Assembly (NCBI GenBank): GCA_002378665.1
Contig: DFSO01000040.1
Location: 9,398 to 18,483, forward strand
From: Loktanella sp. UBA3435
GTDB lineage: Bacteria; Pseudomonadota; Alphaproteobacteria; Rhodobacterales; Rhodobacteraceae
Direction of reading: 5' to 3'
DNA length: 9,086 nucleotides
How positions within the stretch are numbered: position 1 is the stretch's first letter; the number at the start of each line of letters is the position of its first letter. The translations under genes were made by a program, and so were the position numbers. The notes below the pieces were generated by a model. That model had not been told where the DNA came from and did no database searches. It worked only from the letters and a program-made list of their open reading frames with translations. Shown here piece by piece: positions 1 through 6,076 of this stretch.

Positions 1-22
1 TCTACCCCTGAGCTACGCCCGC
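1..22 (-). tRNA. 5' part of a tRNA gene, probably tRNA-Gly (truncated by the window edge)
   Basis: Read on the minus strand, bases 22 to 1 give GCGGGCG-TA-GCTC-AGGGGTAGA. These are a seven-base acceptor strand, the U8-A9 linker, the 5' half of the D stem and a D loop ending in GGGGTAGA. This is the standard start of a bacterial elongator tRNA. A GCGGGCG acceptor with this D arm matches my memory of alphaproteobacterial tRNA-Gly, probably the GCC isoacceptor. The anticodon, T arm and 3' end lie outside the window, so the identity is inferred from the acceptor and D arm only. The gene lies downstream of, and in the same direction as, the phosphoesterase gene. Confidence 0.8.
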
Positions 23-39
23 ATCCGTTTCGTAGGGGG

Positions 40-68
40 TATTTAGAAAGAGTTGAGGGGAGCCGCAA
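40..68 (-). promoter_or_regulatory. Candidate promoter of the tRNA gene
   Basis: On the minus strand TTGCGG (63-68) and TAAATA (40-45) are separated by exactly 17 bases. The -10 lies about 17 bases before the mature tRNA 5' end, and the stretch after it is C-rich (CCCCC), like the GC-rich discriminators of stringently controlled stable-RNA promoters. Both hexamers match the sigma-70 consensus only partly. The call rests on spacing and position. Confidence 0.4.
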
Positions 69-102
69 GGCCAAAAATGCGGGTCGGCGACTTTTTTGCA
101 AA

Positions 103-909
103 TTAATGTGTGGTGGAACCTGCATCCCGCTGTATTTTCTGAGGAAATCCAACATCTTGGCTATGTGCCACGACCCCATCTTTTGTGAGCAATAGCAACC
201 CGTAGGTTCCATGTTCATCGATAGAGAGCGACGAGTCGGGGTCATGCAGGTCTAAAACGCCTTGGTGGCAAGGGCTTTTGAACATTGTCCAAGCGACACC
301 GCGTGAGCTGCCGGAAATTGTGCGATGGATGTGGCCGCAAAAAAGATGAACGGTGGGGTATTGTGCAAGCAGATCAAGCACTTCGCTCCCATTCTCAAGA
401 TTGATGTTATCCATCCCGATGATGCCCGTTTTGAAGGGCGGATGGTGCATGAAAACAAGGGGAATGCGGCCGTTTGCGCGTTCCAGAGCGGCCTTGAGCC
501 AAGCCATCCGTGCAGGACAAAGGCTCCCTGCGTGATGGTCAAAGGGGCCGTCTTTGGTGTCGAGTGTGATCAGGCGGTGATCGGGTAAGTCTATGATTTT
601 CTGCACGAATCCTGCGTCGTCTGTTGGTGCGTCCAAGAACACCTCGCGGAAGTTTTCGCGGATGTCGTGGTTGCCTAGCATTGGCAGAACGGGGATCGGG
701 GCATTGTGAAGCGCATCGCTAAGTCGCTGGTATTGAATTATTTTTCCGTGATGCGTGAGGTCGCCCATTAGGATGATAAGTGCGGCGTCAGGGTGGTCGG
801 CTATCGCTGCGCCATAAACCTCTTGGAATCGGCGCATCGGGTCCAGCCCAATGATTTTATTACCTTTTTTGGTAATGTGAATGTCGGTCATTACGATAAT
901 TTTGATCAT
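103..909 (-). CDS. Metallophosphoesterase, class III cyclic-nucleotide phosphodiesterase (CpdA/Rv0805-like)
   Basis: A 268-residue calcineurin-type phosphoesterase with the full set of metal-binding signatures in order: D9-x-H11, G49-D50, G79-N-H-D82, H155-H156 (in MHHPPF) and G192-H-I-H195. In this family these residues hold two metal ions that hydrolyse phosphodiester bonds. Length and motif spacing fit the CpdA/Rv0805 group, which cleaves 3',5'-cAMP and other phosphodiesters, but the substrate cannot be read from the sequence. There is no signal peptide or membrane segment, so it should be cytoplasmic. The ATG at 907-909 is chosen because GGGAG lies just before it, the family's usual N-terminus (MIKIIVMTDIH) begins there, and a good promoter sits at 931-959. 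The frame stays open to 1056, but those 49 codons look non-coding and would overlap that promoter. It is divergent from the small gene at 1074. Confidence 0.9.
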   Translation of the reverse strand: MIKIIVMTDIHITKKGNKIIGLDPMRRFQEVYGAAIADHPDAALIILMGDLTHHGKIIQYQRLSDALHNAPIPVLPMLGNHDIRENFREVFLDAPTDDAGFVQKIIDLPDHRLITLDTKDGPFDHHAGSLCPARMAWLKAALERANGRIPLVFMHHPPFKTGIIGMDNINLENGSEVLDLLAQYPTVHLFCGHIHRTISGSSRGVAWTMFKSPCHQGVLDLHDPDSSLSIDEHGTYGLLLLTKDGVVAHSQDVGFPQKIQRDAGSTTH

Positions 910-930
910 TTGCGCTCCCAGTTGCGGCCA

Positions 931-959
931 AGAATGTGAGCGCTTGGCGGGCGTGTCAA
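931..959 (-). promoter_or_regulatory. Candidate sigma-70 promoter of the phosphoesterase gene
   Basis: On the minus strand a perfect -35 TTGACA (954-959) is followed after 17 bases by CATTCT (931-936), which matches the -10 consensus at three of six positions. Transcription would start near 924, giving a leader of about 15 bases that still contains the GGGAG ribosome binding site. This supports the ATG at 909 over the longer open frame. Confidence 0.55.
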
Positions 960-1016
960 CAGGGTGTGATTTACATGCACTGGGCGTGTACCGCGCGTGC
1001 ACTGAAATGATGCAGA

Positions 1017-1049
1017 TTGACAATGTTCTACTTTTGTTCCAATTTGTTC
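1017..1049 (+). promoter_or_regulatory. LexA (SOS) box within the promoter of the small repeat gene
   Basis: A perfect -35 TTGACA lies at 1017-1022. Three bases later comes GTTC (1025-1028), then seven bases, then GTTC (1036-1039). This is exactly the direct-repeat LexA box described for alphaproteobacteria. A third GTTC follows at 1046-1049 after six bases. The box fills the spacer where RNA polymerase would bind, ahead of a poor -10 (CAATTT, about 1040-1045), so bound LexA should block transcription. The second half-site ends 34 bases before the ATG at 1074. The orientation relative to TTGACA makes the small gene, not the divergent phosphoesterase, the likely target. Confidence 0.7.
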
Positions 1050-1073
1050 TCATCAAAATCGCGAGGTTCTAAA

Positions 1074-1361
1074 ATGGAACAGACCAGTCTCCCACCAACT
1101 CAAAAGCAACTTTCTTTTGCGCGGACGTTATCGTTGCGCAATCATGTGCCTTTGCCGCAGGAATTGCGGGTGGATCGGCGCAAGTTGAGTGCATGGATTC
1201 AAACCCAAGCGCAGGCGCGCCCCCAGCAAAGCGACGGGCGCCCGACCTCGAAACAGGTGGCTTACGCCGAGCGGATCGCGATGATCAAGCGGCGTCAGGT
1301 GCCTGACGAGTACTTTAAGGATAAGGATATGTTGTCGCGCTGGATTGATAGTAACAGATAA
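1074..1361 (+). CDS. Small protein of two tandem 37-residue modules, probably SOS-regulated; function unknown
   Basis: A 95-residue basic protein made almost entirely of two copies of one module, residues 8-44 and 57-93. They align without gaps at a period of 49 residues, with 12 of 37 positions identical. The shared pattern is P-T-x-K-Q, an Ala three positions before a hydrophobic pair, a P-x-E turn, then D and a closing L-S-x-W-I. From memory, similar 'PTxKQxxxA...LSxWID' modules occur at the C-termini of some topoisomerases and plasmid-borne proteins, which suggests nucleic-acid binding; this is unverified. The ATG at 1074 has GCGAGG seven bases upstream and lies downstream of the LexA-type promoter. 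A TTG start at 1017 would coincide with the -35 box and is rejected. It has no signal peptide or membrane segment. It is convergent with yaeQ, with only 4 bases between stops and no hairpin terminator. Confidence 0.8.
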   Translation: MEQTSLPPTQKQLSFARTLSLRNHVPLPQELRVDRRKLSAWIQTQAQARPQQSDGRPTSKQVAYAERIAMIKRRQVPDEYFKDKDMLSRWIDSNR

Positions 1362-1365
1362 GGCG

Positions 1366-1911
1366 TTACTGCGCGGCGGCTTTCCACATCACAGGGGAGA
1401 GATTCACGATTGTATCGTCAACGCTGACCATGACTTCGCCGTCCTGAATGTTCACTTGCATCCGCATTGAGCGGTTTGCGAGTTTCTCGAGTGCGCTGGT
1501 GTCATCTTGTGAAAAGTTCACGACCTGAAGGTTGTTGAACCGCGTGGTGCTATTCTTGATCTTGTCCCACCACGTATCGGAGGTTTTGCCGTAACTATAG
1601 ACGACGACGGCGTCGGATTTGCCGCAAGATTGTCGCACGACTTTCTCGCTTGGCAGGCCCAATGCGACCCAAAGTTCCAGCTCGCCACTGAGACTTTTCT
1701 GCCAAATATCAGGCTCGTCATCTGAGGAAAGACCCTTAGTCATTTCCAATTGTTCGTGGGCGTTCAGCGCAAAAGCAAGCAGGCGCACCATCAGCCGCTC
1801 ATCGGTCTCGGACGGGTGTTTGGCCACCGTCAGCTTATGGGTCTCGTAATAGTGACGATCCATATCGGAAACGGAGAGCTCTACTTTGTAGATAGTGGCT
1901 TTTTGCGCCAT
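1366..1911 (-). CDS. yaeQ: YaeQ family protein
   Basis: At 181 residues it has the same length as Escherichia coli YaeQ and aligns with it along the whole chain. Family blocks are visible in order: MAQKATIYK at the N-terminus, HPSETDERLMVRLLAFAL (32-49), GLSSDDEPDIW (60-70), ELWVALGLPSEK (79-90), WWDK (114-117) and a late IQDG (155-158). Crystal structures of YaeQ proteins show a variant of the PD-(D/E)XK nuclease fold, but a cellular substrate is not established, and an early claim that YaeQ replaces the antiterminator RfaH was later disputed. It is expected to be soluble and cytoplasmic. The ATG at 1909-1911 is preceded by a modest GGAA. The gene converges on the small two-module gene, so the two transcripts may overlap at their 3' ends. 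Confidence 0.93.
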   Translation of the reverse strand: MAQKATIYKVELSVSDMDRHYYETHKLTVAKHPSETDERLMVRLLAFALNAHEQLEMTKGLSSDDEPDIWQKSLSGELELWVALGLPSEKVVRQSCGKSDAVVVYSYGKTSDTWWDKIKNSTTRFNNLQVVNFSQDDTSALEKLANRSMRMQVNIQDGEVMVSVDDTIVNLSPVMWKAAAQ

Positions 1912-2069
1912 AATTTTTCCAGACTTGCGAAGTTAGGGATGCCTAAAGGGTCTGGCGGGTTTGTGAAAGGGGGGATGAGTATTTGTGGGACATGGAAATG
2001 GAGCGGCTTTGATCCGATTATCGTCAAGGGAGGCATGCAGTGCGAATGCGCGGACGAAGTTGCTGTTAG
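1912..2069. other. Intergenic stretch upstream of yaeQ, no clear signal
   Basis: These 158 bases must hold the yaeQ promoter and the end of the 98-codon transcript. I see no convincing promoter pair, no LexA half-site pair, no strong hairpin and no coding potential on either strand. Confidence 0.5.
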
Positions 2070-2366
2070 TCATTCCACAATGAATACAAAAGCCGTTTCA
2101 TCTATGTGGAGTTTGGCTTTGTTGTTCTTGCACCATTCCGCCAACTCCGCTTCCAGCACAGGCCAGAGATCCTTCGCCCACTCAGGCGCCGTGTTTATCC
2201 AGACCTCTTGAGTTGGGAGACATGCTGAATAAACGCCCATTGGCAGTCCGAGAACAAAAACGCCACCGGGCCCCGTCACAACGAGTTCTTCTTTCCAGCG
2301 GGGGCGGAATTGAAAAGTGGATTGTGACCTTGTGCCGAAGAGGGCACCAAACAATTGAGTTAACAT
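2070..2366 (-). CDS. Hypothetical protein, 98 residues
   Basis: Not recognised as a named family. The protein begins with a short hydrophobic stretch (MLTQLFGALF), too short and weak to call a signal peptide. The rest looks like a small globular domain: a charged strand (RPRWKEELVV, 21-30), a TGPGG turn (31-35), a hydrophobic strand (VFVLGLPMGV), a tryptophan-rich helix (about 61-80, with W63, W68 and W78) and a C-terminal strand. I recall similar 'hypothetical proteins' in Rhodobacteraceae, but cannot verify this. The amino-acid composition is protein-like, and the gene lies between two minus-strand genes without overlap. No Shine-Dalgarno sequence precedes the ATG at 2364-2366. A TATACG hexamer about 10 bases upstream could be a -10, which would give a very short leader. 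Confidence 0.65.
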   Translation of the reverse strand: MLTQLFGALFGTRSQSTFQFRPRWKEELVVTGPGGVFVLGLPMGVYSACLPTQEVWINTAPEWAKDLWPVLEAELAEWCKNNKAKLHIDETAFVFIVE

Positions 2367-2418
2367 GAAGCAAGCGTATAGCGAGCTACTGACAAAACAA
2401 AGTTGCCTTTTGGCTCGA

Positions 2419-2453
2419 AGCGGACTTATGCACTAATTCCGCGAAAGTCCGCT
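2419..2453. repeat. 9-bp perfect inverted repeat downstream of pyc
   Basis: AGCGGACTT (2419-2427) and its exact complement AAGTCCGCT (2445-2453) flank a 17-base loop, starting 9 bases after the pyc stop codon. It could form a hairpin at the 3' end of the pyc transcript, but no T-run follows on the minus strand, so it is not a classic intrinsic terminator. The AGCGGAC/GTCCGCT arms resemble dispersed palindromic sequences I remember from other proteobacterial genomes. Confidence 0.6.
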
Positions 2454-2461
2454 CCGCCACT

Positions 2462-5400
2462 TTACTCAAGCTCGATCAGCAGGTCTTTGGCGTCGATCTG
2501 GCTGCCTGCTTGCACATGCACTGCTTTCACGACGGCGTCCCGTTCGGCGTGGATGCCTGTTTCCATTTTCATCGCTTCGATGGTCAAAAGCAGATCGCCT
2601 TCTTTGACCTTTTTGCCAGCCTGCGCCGCGACGGTTGCCACAACGCCCGGCATAGGTGCGCCGATGTGGTTGGCGTTCCCTGCTTCGGCCTTCGGGCGGC
2701 TGATGTTGGTCGCTGTGATCGCGCGGTTCATGACGCGGATCGTGCGCGGTTGGCCGTTGAGTTCAAAGAAGACTTTGACCTCGCCGTCCTCGTTGTTTTC
2801 CGACACGGCCTGCATGCGGATTTCGAGCGTTTTGCCCGGATCGATCTCGACGCTGATCTCGTCGGCGGGTTTCATGCCGTAGAAGAACGTCTTGGTCGGC
2901 AAGGTGCGCACGGGGCCGTAGGTTCGGTGGCGACCCATGTAATCAAGGAAGACCTTGGGGTACATGAGGTAGCCGTTGAGGTCTTCATCATCGACGTTGC
3001 GCCCTTCGAGTTGTTTGGAAAGGTCCGCGCGCGTGGCCTCCAGATCGACGGCAGGCAGATGCGCGCCGGGTCGGTCGGTGGTGGCTTTTTCGCCTTTTAG
3101 GATCTTCTTTTGGATAGCAGTTGGCCAGCCGCCCGGGGGTTGGCCGAGGCTGCCTTTCATCATGTCGATGACCGAGTCTGGGAAGATCACGTCGATTTTC
3201 GGGTCTTCCACCTGCGCACGTGTCAGGTTTTGGGAGACCATCATCAGAGCCATGTCGCCGACGACTTTGGAGGATGGCGTCACCTTGACTATATCGCCGA
3301 ACATTTGGTTCACGTCGGCGTAGGTCTGTGCGACCTCGTGCCAGCGGTCCTCAAGGCCGAGGCTGCGTGCTTGGGATTTGAGGTTGGTGAACTGGCCGCC
3401 CGGCATCTCATGGAGGTAGACCTCGGAGGCGGGGGCTTGCAGGCCAGACTCAAAGGCAGCGTAATGCTCGCGGACCTGCTCGAAGTAGTTCGAGATTTCG
3501 CGGATAGCACGCACGTCGAGGCCTGTGTCGCGGTCCGATCCTTTGAGGGATTCCACAATCGAGCCGAGAGTTGGCTGCGATGTGTTGCCCGAGAAGGCGT
3601 CCATGGCGGCATCGATCACGTTCACGCCAGCCGCAGAAGCGGCGAGCACGGTTGCGATGGCCGCACCAGAGGTGTCGTGGGTGTGGAAGTGGATGGGTAG
3701 ATCGGTCTCGGACTTGAGAGCTGTGATGAGGGCGGTGGCTGCGGCGGGTTTGAGCAGGCCAGCCATGTCCTTGAGGCCAAGCACGTGGGCGCCTGCGGCC
3801 TCCAATTCTTTCGCCATGCCGACGTAGTATTTCAGGTCGTATTTGGCGCGGGCGGGGTCGAGCATGTCGCCTGTGTAGCAGATCGTGCCTTCGCAGATTT
3901 TGCCAGATTCCACGACCGCATCCATCGCGACGCGCATGTTTTCAACCCAGTTGAGGCTGTCGAAGACGCGGAAGACGTCGACGCCAGAGGTCGCCGCTTG
4001 GGCCACGAAAAATTGTACGACGTTGTCGGGATAGTTGGTGTAGCCCACGCCGTTGGAGGCGCGCAGCAGCATTTGGGTCATGATGTTGGGCATGCTAGCG
4101 CGGATGTCGCGCAGGCGCTGCCACGGGCATTCTTGCAAGAAGCGGTAGGAGACGTCGAATGTCGCACCGCCCCAGCATTCAACCGAGAAGAGGTCTGACA
4201 TGTTGGCTGCATAAGCGGGGGCCGCGTTGATCATGTCGATGGAGCGCATGCGGGTCGCGAGCAGGGATTGGTGCCCGTCGCGCATGGTGGTGTCGGTGAT
4301 CAGCAGTTGCTTTTGCGTTTTCATCCAGTCGACGACGGCTTTGGGGCCTTTGGCGTCAAGCAGGGTGCGTGTGCCAGCAGGGTATGCGACCTGCGGTTTG
4401 ACAGGTGGGCGTGGCAGTTTCGCCTCGGCGTGCGGCTTGGCGCGGCCTTGGGTTTCGGGATGCCCGTTCACGGTGATGTCGGCGATATAGGTCAGGATTT
4501 TGGTCGCGCGGTCACGGCGCTTTTTGAAATCCATCAGGCTCGGTGTCTGGTCGATGAATTTGGTGTGATATTCATTGTTTAGAAAGGTCGGATGCTTAAG
4601 AAGGTTCTCGACAAAGGCGATGTTGGTGGACACGCCTCGAATACGGAATTCGCGCAGGGCGCGGTCCATGCGGGCGATCGCCATTTCTGGGGTCGGCGCA
4701 CGTGCGGTCACTTTGGTAAGGAGGGAGTCGTAGTAACGGGTGATGACAGCGCCCGAATAGGCGGTGCCACCGTCAAGGCGAATGCCCGGACCTGTGGCCG
4801 AGCGGTACATCTGGATGCGGCCATAGTCGGGAATAAAGTTGTTTTGCGGGTCCTCGGTGGTGACGCGGCATTGCAGGGCGTGGCCGTCAAGTTTGACGTC
4901 ATATTGCGAGGCGCAGCCTGTGGCCTCCACCAATGATTTGCCCTCGGCGATCAGGATTTGGGCGCGTACGATGTCGATCCCTGTGACCTCTTCTGTCACT
5001 GTGTGCTCGACTTGGACGCGCGGGTTGACTTCGATGAAGTAGAATTCGCCTGAGTCCATATCCATCAGGAATTCAACTGTGCCTGCGCATTCATAGTCGA
5101 CGAATTGGCAGATTTTCTTGCCCAAGTTGCAGAGCTGTTCGCGCTGTGTGCCTGAAAGATAAGGGGCAGGGGCGCGTTCAACGACCTTTTGGTTGCGGCG
5201 CTGCACAGAGCAGTCGCGCTCCCAAAGGTGGTAGATTTGGCCGTGGCTGTCGCCGAGGATTTGGACCTCGACGTGACGGGCGCGCACGATCATTTTCTCA
5301 AGGAAACCAGCACCATTTCCAAAGGCAGCTTCGGCCTCACGGCGGCCCTCAAGTACTTTTTCGACGAGTTCTTTTTCGGAATTAATGGCACGCATACCGC

Positions 5401-5905
5401 GACCACCGCCCCCGAACGAGGCTTTGAGCATCAAGGGGTAGCCGACTGCGGCGGCCTGTTTCTTGACCAGCTCCATGTCGTCGCCAAGCACCTCGGTGGC
5501 GGGGATTACGGGCACACCAGCCTCGACGGCGACGTCGCGGGCGGAGGCTTTGTCGCCGAGCTTGCGCATTGTCGCAGCTTTTGGGCCGATGAAGGTGATG
5601 CCCGCGGCGGTGCAGGCGTCCACGAAGTCAGGGTTTTCTGAGAGCAGGCCGTAGCCCGGATGGATCGCGTCGGCGCCAGACATTTTGGCGACGCGGATGA
5701 TTTCTTCGATGGAGAGGTAGGCGGCCACGGGGCCGAGGCCCTCGCCGATGCGGTAGGCCTCGTCAGCCTTAAAGCGGTGCAGGCCGAGCTTGTCCTCTTC
5801 TGCATAGACCGCCACGGTTTTCTTGCCCATCTCGTTGGCCGCCCGCATGATACGGATCGCGATTTCGCCGCGGTTGGCGATCAGAATTTTCTTGAAGTCG
5901 GCCAT
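2462..5905 (-). CDS. pyc: Pyruvate carboxylase
   Basis: A complete 1147-residue biotin enzyme that converts pyruvate, bicarbonate and ATP to oxaloacetate, the anaplerotic entry to the TCA cycle. The N-terminal biotin carboxylase (about 1-455) has the ATP-grasp glycine loop GGGGRGMR (165-172), ERDCSVQRRNQK (229-240) and IEVNPRVQVEHT (291-302). The carboxyltransferase (from about 530) opens with TTMRDGHQS; metal and active-site residues are R542, D543, R615, K712 (the carbamylated lysine), H741, H743 and T876. The C-terminal biotinyl domain has EAMKMET with K1113 as biotin site. All of these sit exactly six positions before the numbers I recall for the Rhizobium etli enzyme, so no large insertion or deletion is present. 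GAGGGG seven bases before the ATG is a strong ribosome binding site. A LacI-type palindrome lies 77-94 bases upstream of the start. Confidence 0.98.
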   Translation of the reverse strand: MADFKKILIANRGEIAIRIMRAANEMGKKTVAVYAEEDKLGLHRFKADEAYRIGEGLGPVAAYLSIEEIIRVAKMSGADAIHPGYGLLSENPDFVDACTAAGITFIGPKAATMRKLGDKASARDVAVEAGVPVIPATEVLGDDMELVKKQAAAVGYPLMLKASFGGGGRGMRAINSEKELVEKVLEGRREAEAAFGNGAGFLEKMIVRARHVEVQILGDSHGQIYHLWERDCSVQRRNQKVVERAPAPYLSGTQREQLCNLGKKICQFVDYECAGTVEFLMDMDSGEFYFIEVNPRVQVEHTVTEEVTGIDIVRAQILIAEGKSLVEATGCASQYDVKLDGHALQCRVTTEDPQNNFIPDYGRIQMYRSATGPGIRLDGGTAYSGAVITRYYDSLLTKVTARAPTPEMAIARMDRALREFRIRGVSTNIAFVENLLKHPTFLNNEYHTKFIDQTPSLMDFKKRRDRATKILTYIADITVNGHPETQGRAKPHAEAKLPRPPVKPQVAYPAGTRTLLDAKGPKAVVDWMKTQKQLLITDTTMRDGHQSLLATRMRSIDMINAAPAYAANMSDLFSVECWGGATFDVSYRFLQECPWQRLRDIRASMPNIMTQMLLRASNGVGYTNYPDNVVQFFVAQAATSGVDVFRVFDSLNWVENMRVAMDAVVESGKICEGTICYTGDMLDPARAKYDLKYYVGMAKELEAAGAHVLGLKDMAGLLKPAAATALITALKSETDLPIHFHTHDTSGAAIATVLAASAAGVNVIDAAMDAFSGNTSQPTLGSIVESLKGSDRDTGLDVRAIREISNYFEQVREHYAAFESGLQAPASEVYLHEMPGGQFTNLKSQARSLGLEDRWHEVAQTYADVNQMFGDIVKVTPSSKVVGDMALMMVSQNLTRAQVEDPKIDVIFPDSVIDMMKGSLGQPPGGWPTAIQKKILKGEKATTDRPGAHLPAVDLEATRADLSKQLEGRNVDDEDLNGYLMYPKVFLDYMGRHRTYGPVRTLPTKTFFYGMKPADEISVEIDPGKTLEIRMQAVSENNEDGEVKVFFELNGQPRTIRVMNRAITATNISRPKAEAGNANHIGAPMPGVVATVAAQAGKKVKEGDLLLTIEAMKMETGIHAERDAVVKAVHVQAGSQIDAKDLLIELE

Positions 5906-5981
5906 GGTGCATCCCCTCGTGTTTGCAGTTGCAGCATTGTTAGGCAGAAAATTTCAGAAGGTAAACAGGTAGATTAAAAGT

Positions 5982-5999
5982 TATGTTAGCGGTAACATA
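5982..5999. promoter_or_regulatory. LacI-type operator upstream of pyc
   Basis: TATGTTA (5982-5988), GCGG, TAACATA (5993-5999) is an 18-base palindrome, perfect except for one G-G pair beside the central CG. A central CG in an even, AT-flanked palindrome is the usual form of LacI/GalR-family operators. It lies about 77 bases upstream of the pyc ATG and about 80 bases beyond the lldD-like stop codon. The position suits control of pyc transcription initiation. No regulator gene is in the window. Confidence 0.6.
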
Positions 6000-6076
6000 G
6001 AGAAAGTGCGGAAATTGATGGCGCTGGCGGGCGATTGTTTTGCTATCATTGCGAAAACTGAGCGATTGTCCTGCGG

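Noticed and set aside
63..97. Possible plus-strand terminator (CCGCA...TGCGG, then GTC-GGC-GAC and six T)
   Set aside because: The stems are only 5 and 3 bp, and no plus-strand gene lies upstream; both flanking genes are on the minus strand.
976..1004. Direct repeat TGCACTG at 976-982 and 998-1004
   Set aside because: Seven bases at a 22-base period, about two helical turns, is suggestive of a regulator site, but the match is too short to support without comparison to relatives.
910..1056. 49-codon upstream extension of the phosphoesterase frame
   Set aside because: It would overlap the phosphoesterase promoter, has no family similarity, and the ATG at 909 has a ribosome site and the normal family N-terminus.
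1752..1765. GTTC-N6-GTTC inside yaeQ, resembling a LexA box
   Set aside because: The spacing is six, not seven, and it lies inside a coding region away from any promoter.
2510..3700. Two 196-codon open frames on the plus strand (2510-3100 and 3110-3700)
   Set aside because: They are antisense shadows of pyc, produced by high-GC codon bias; the pyc frame is certain and the shadow proteins have no recognisable motif.
6031..6069. Direct repeat GCGATTGT at 6031-6038 and 6062-6069 downstream of the lldD-like gene
   Set aside because: Eight bases with a 31-base period and no link to a known signal; likely chance.
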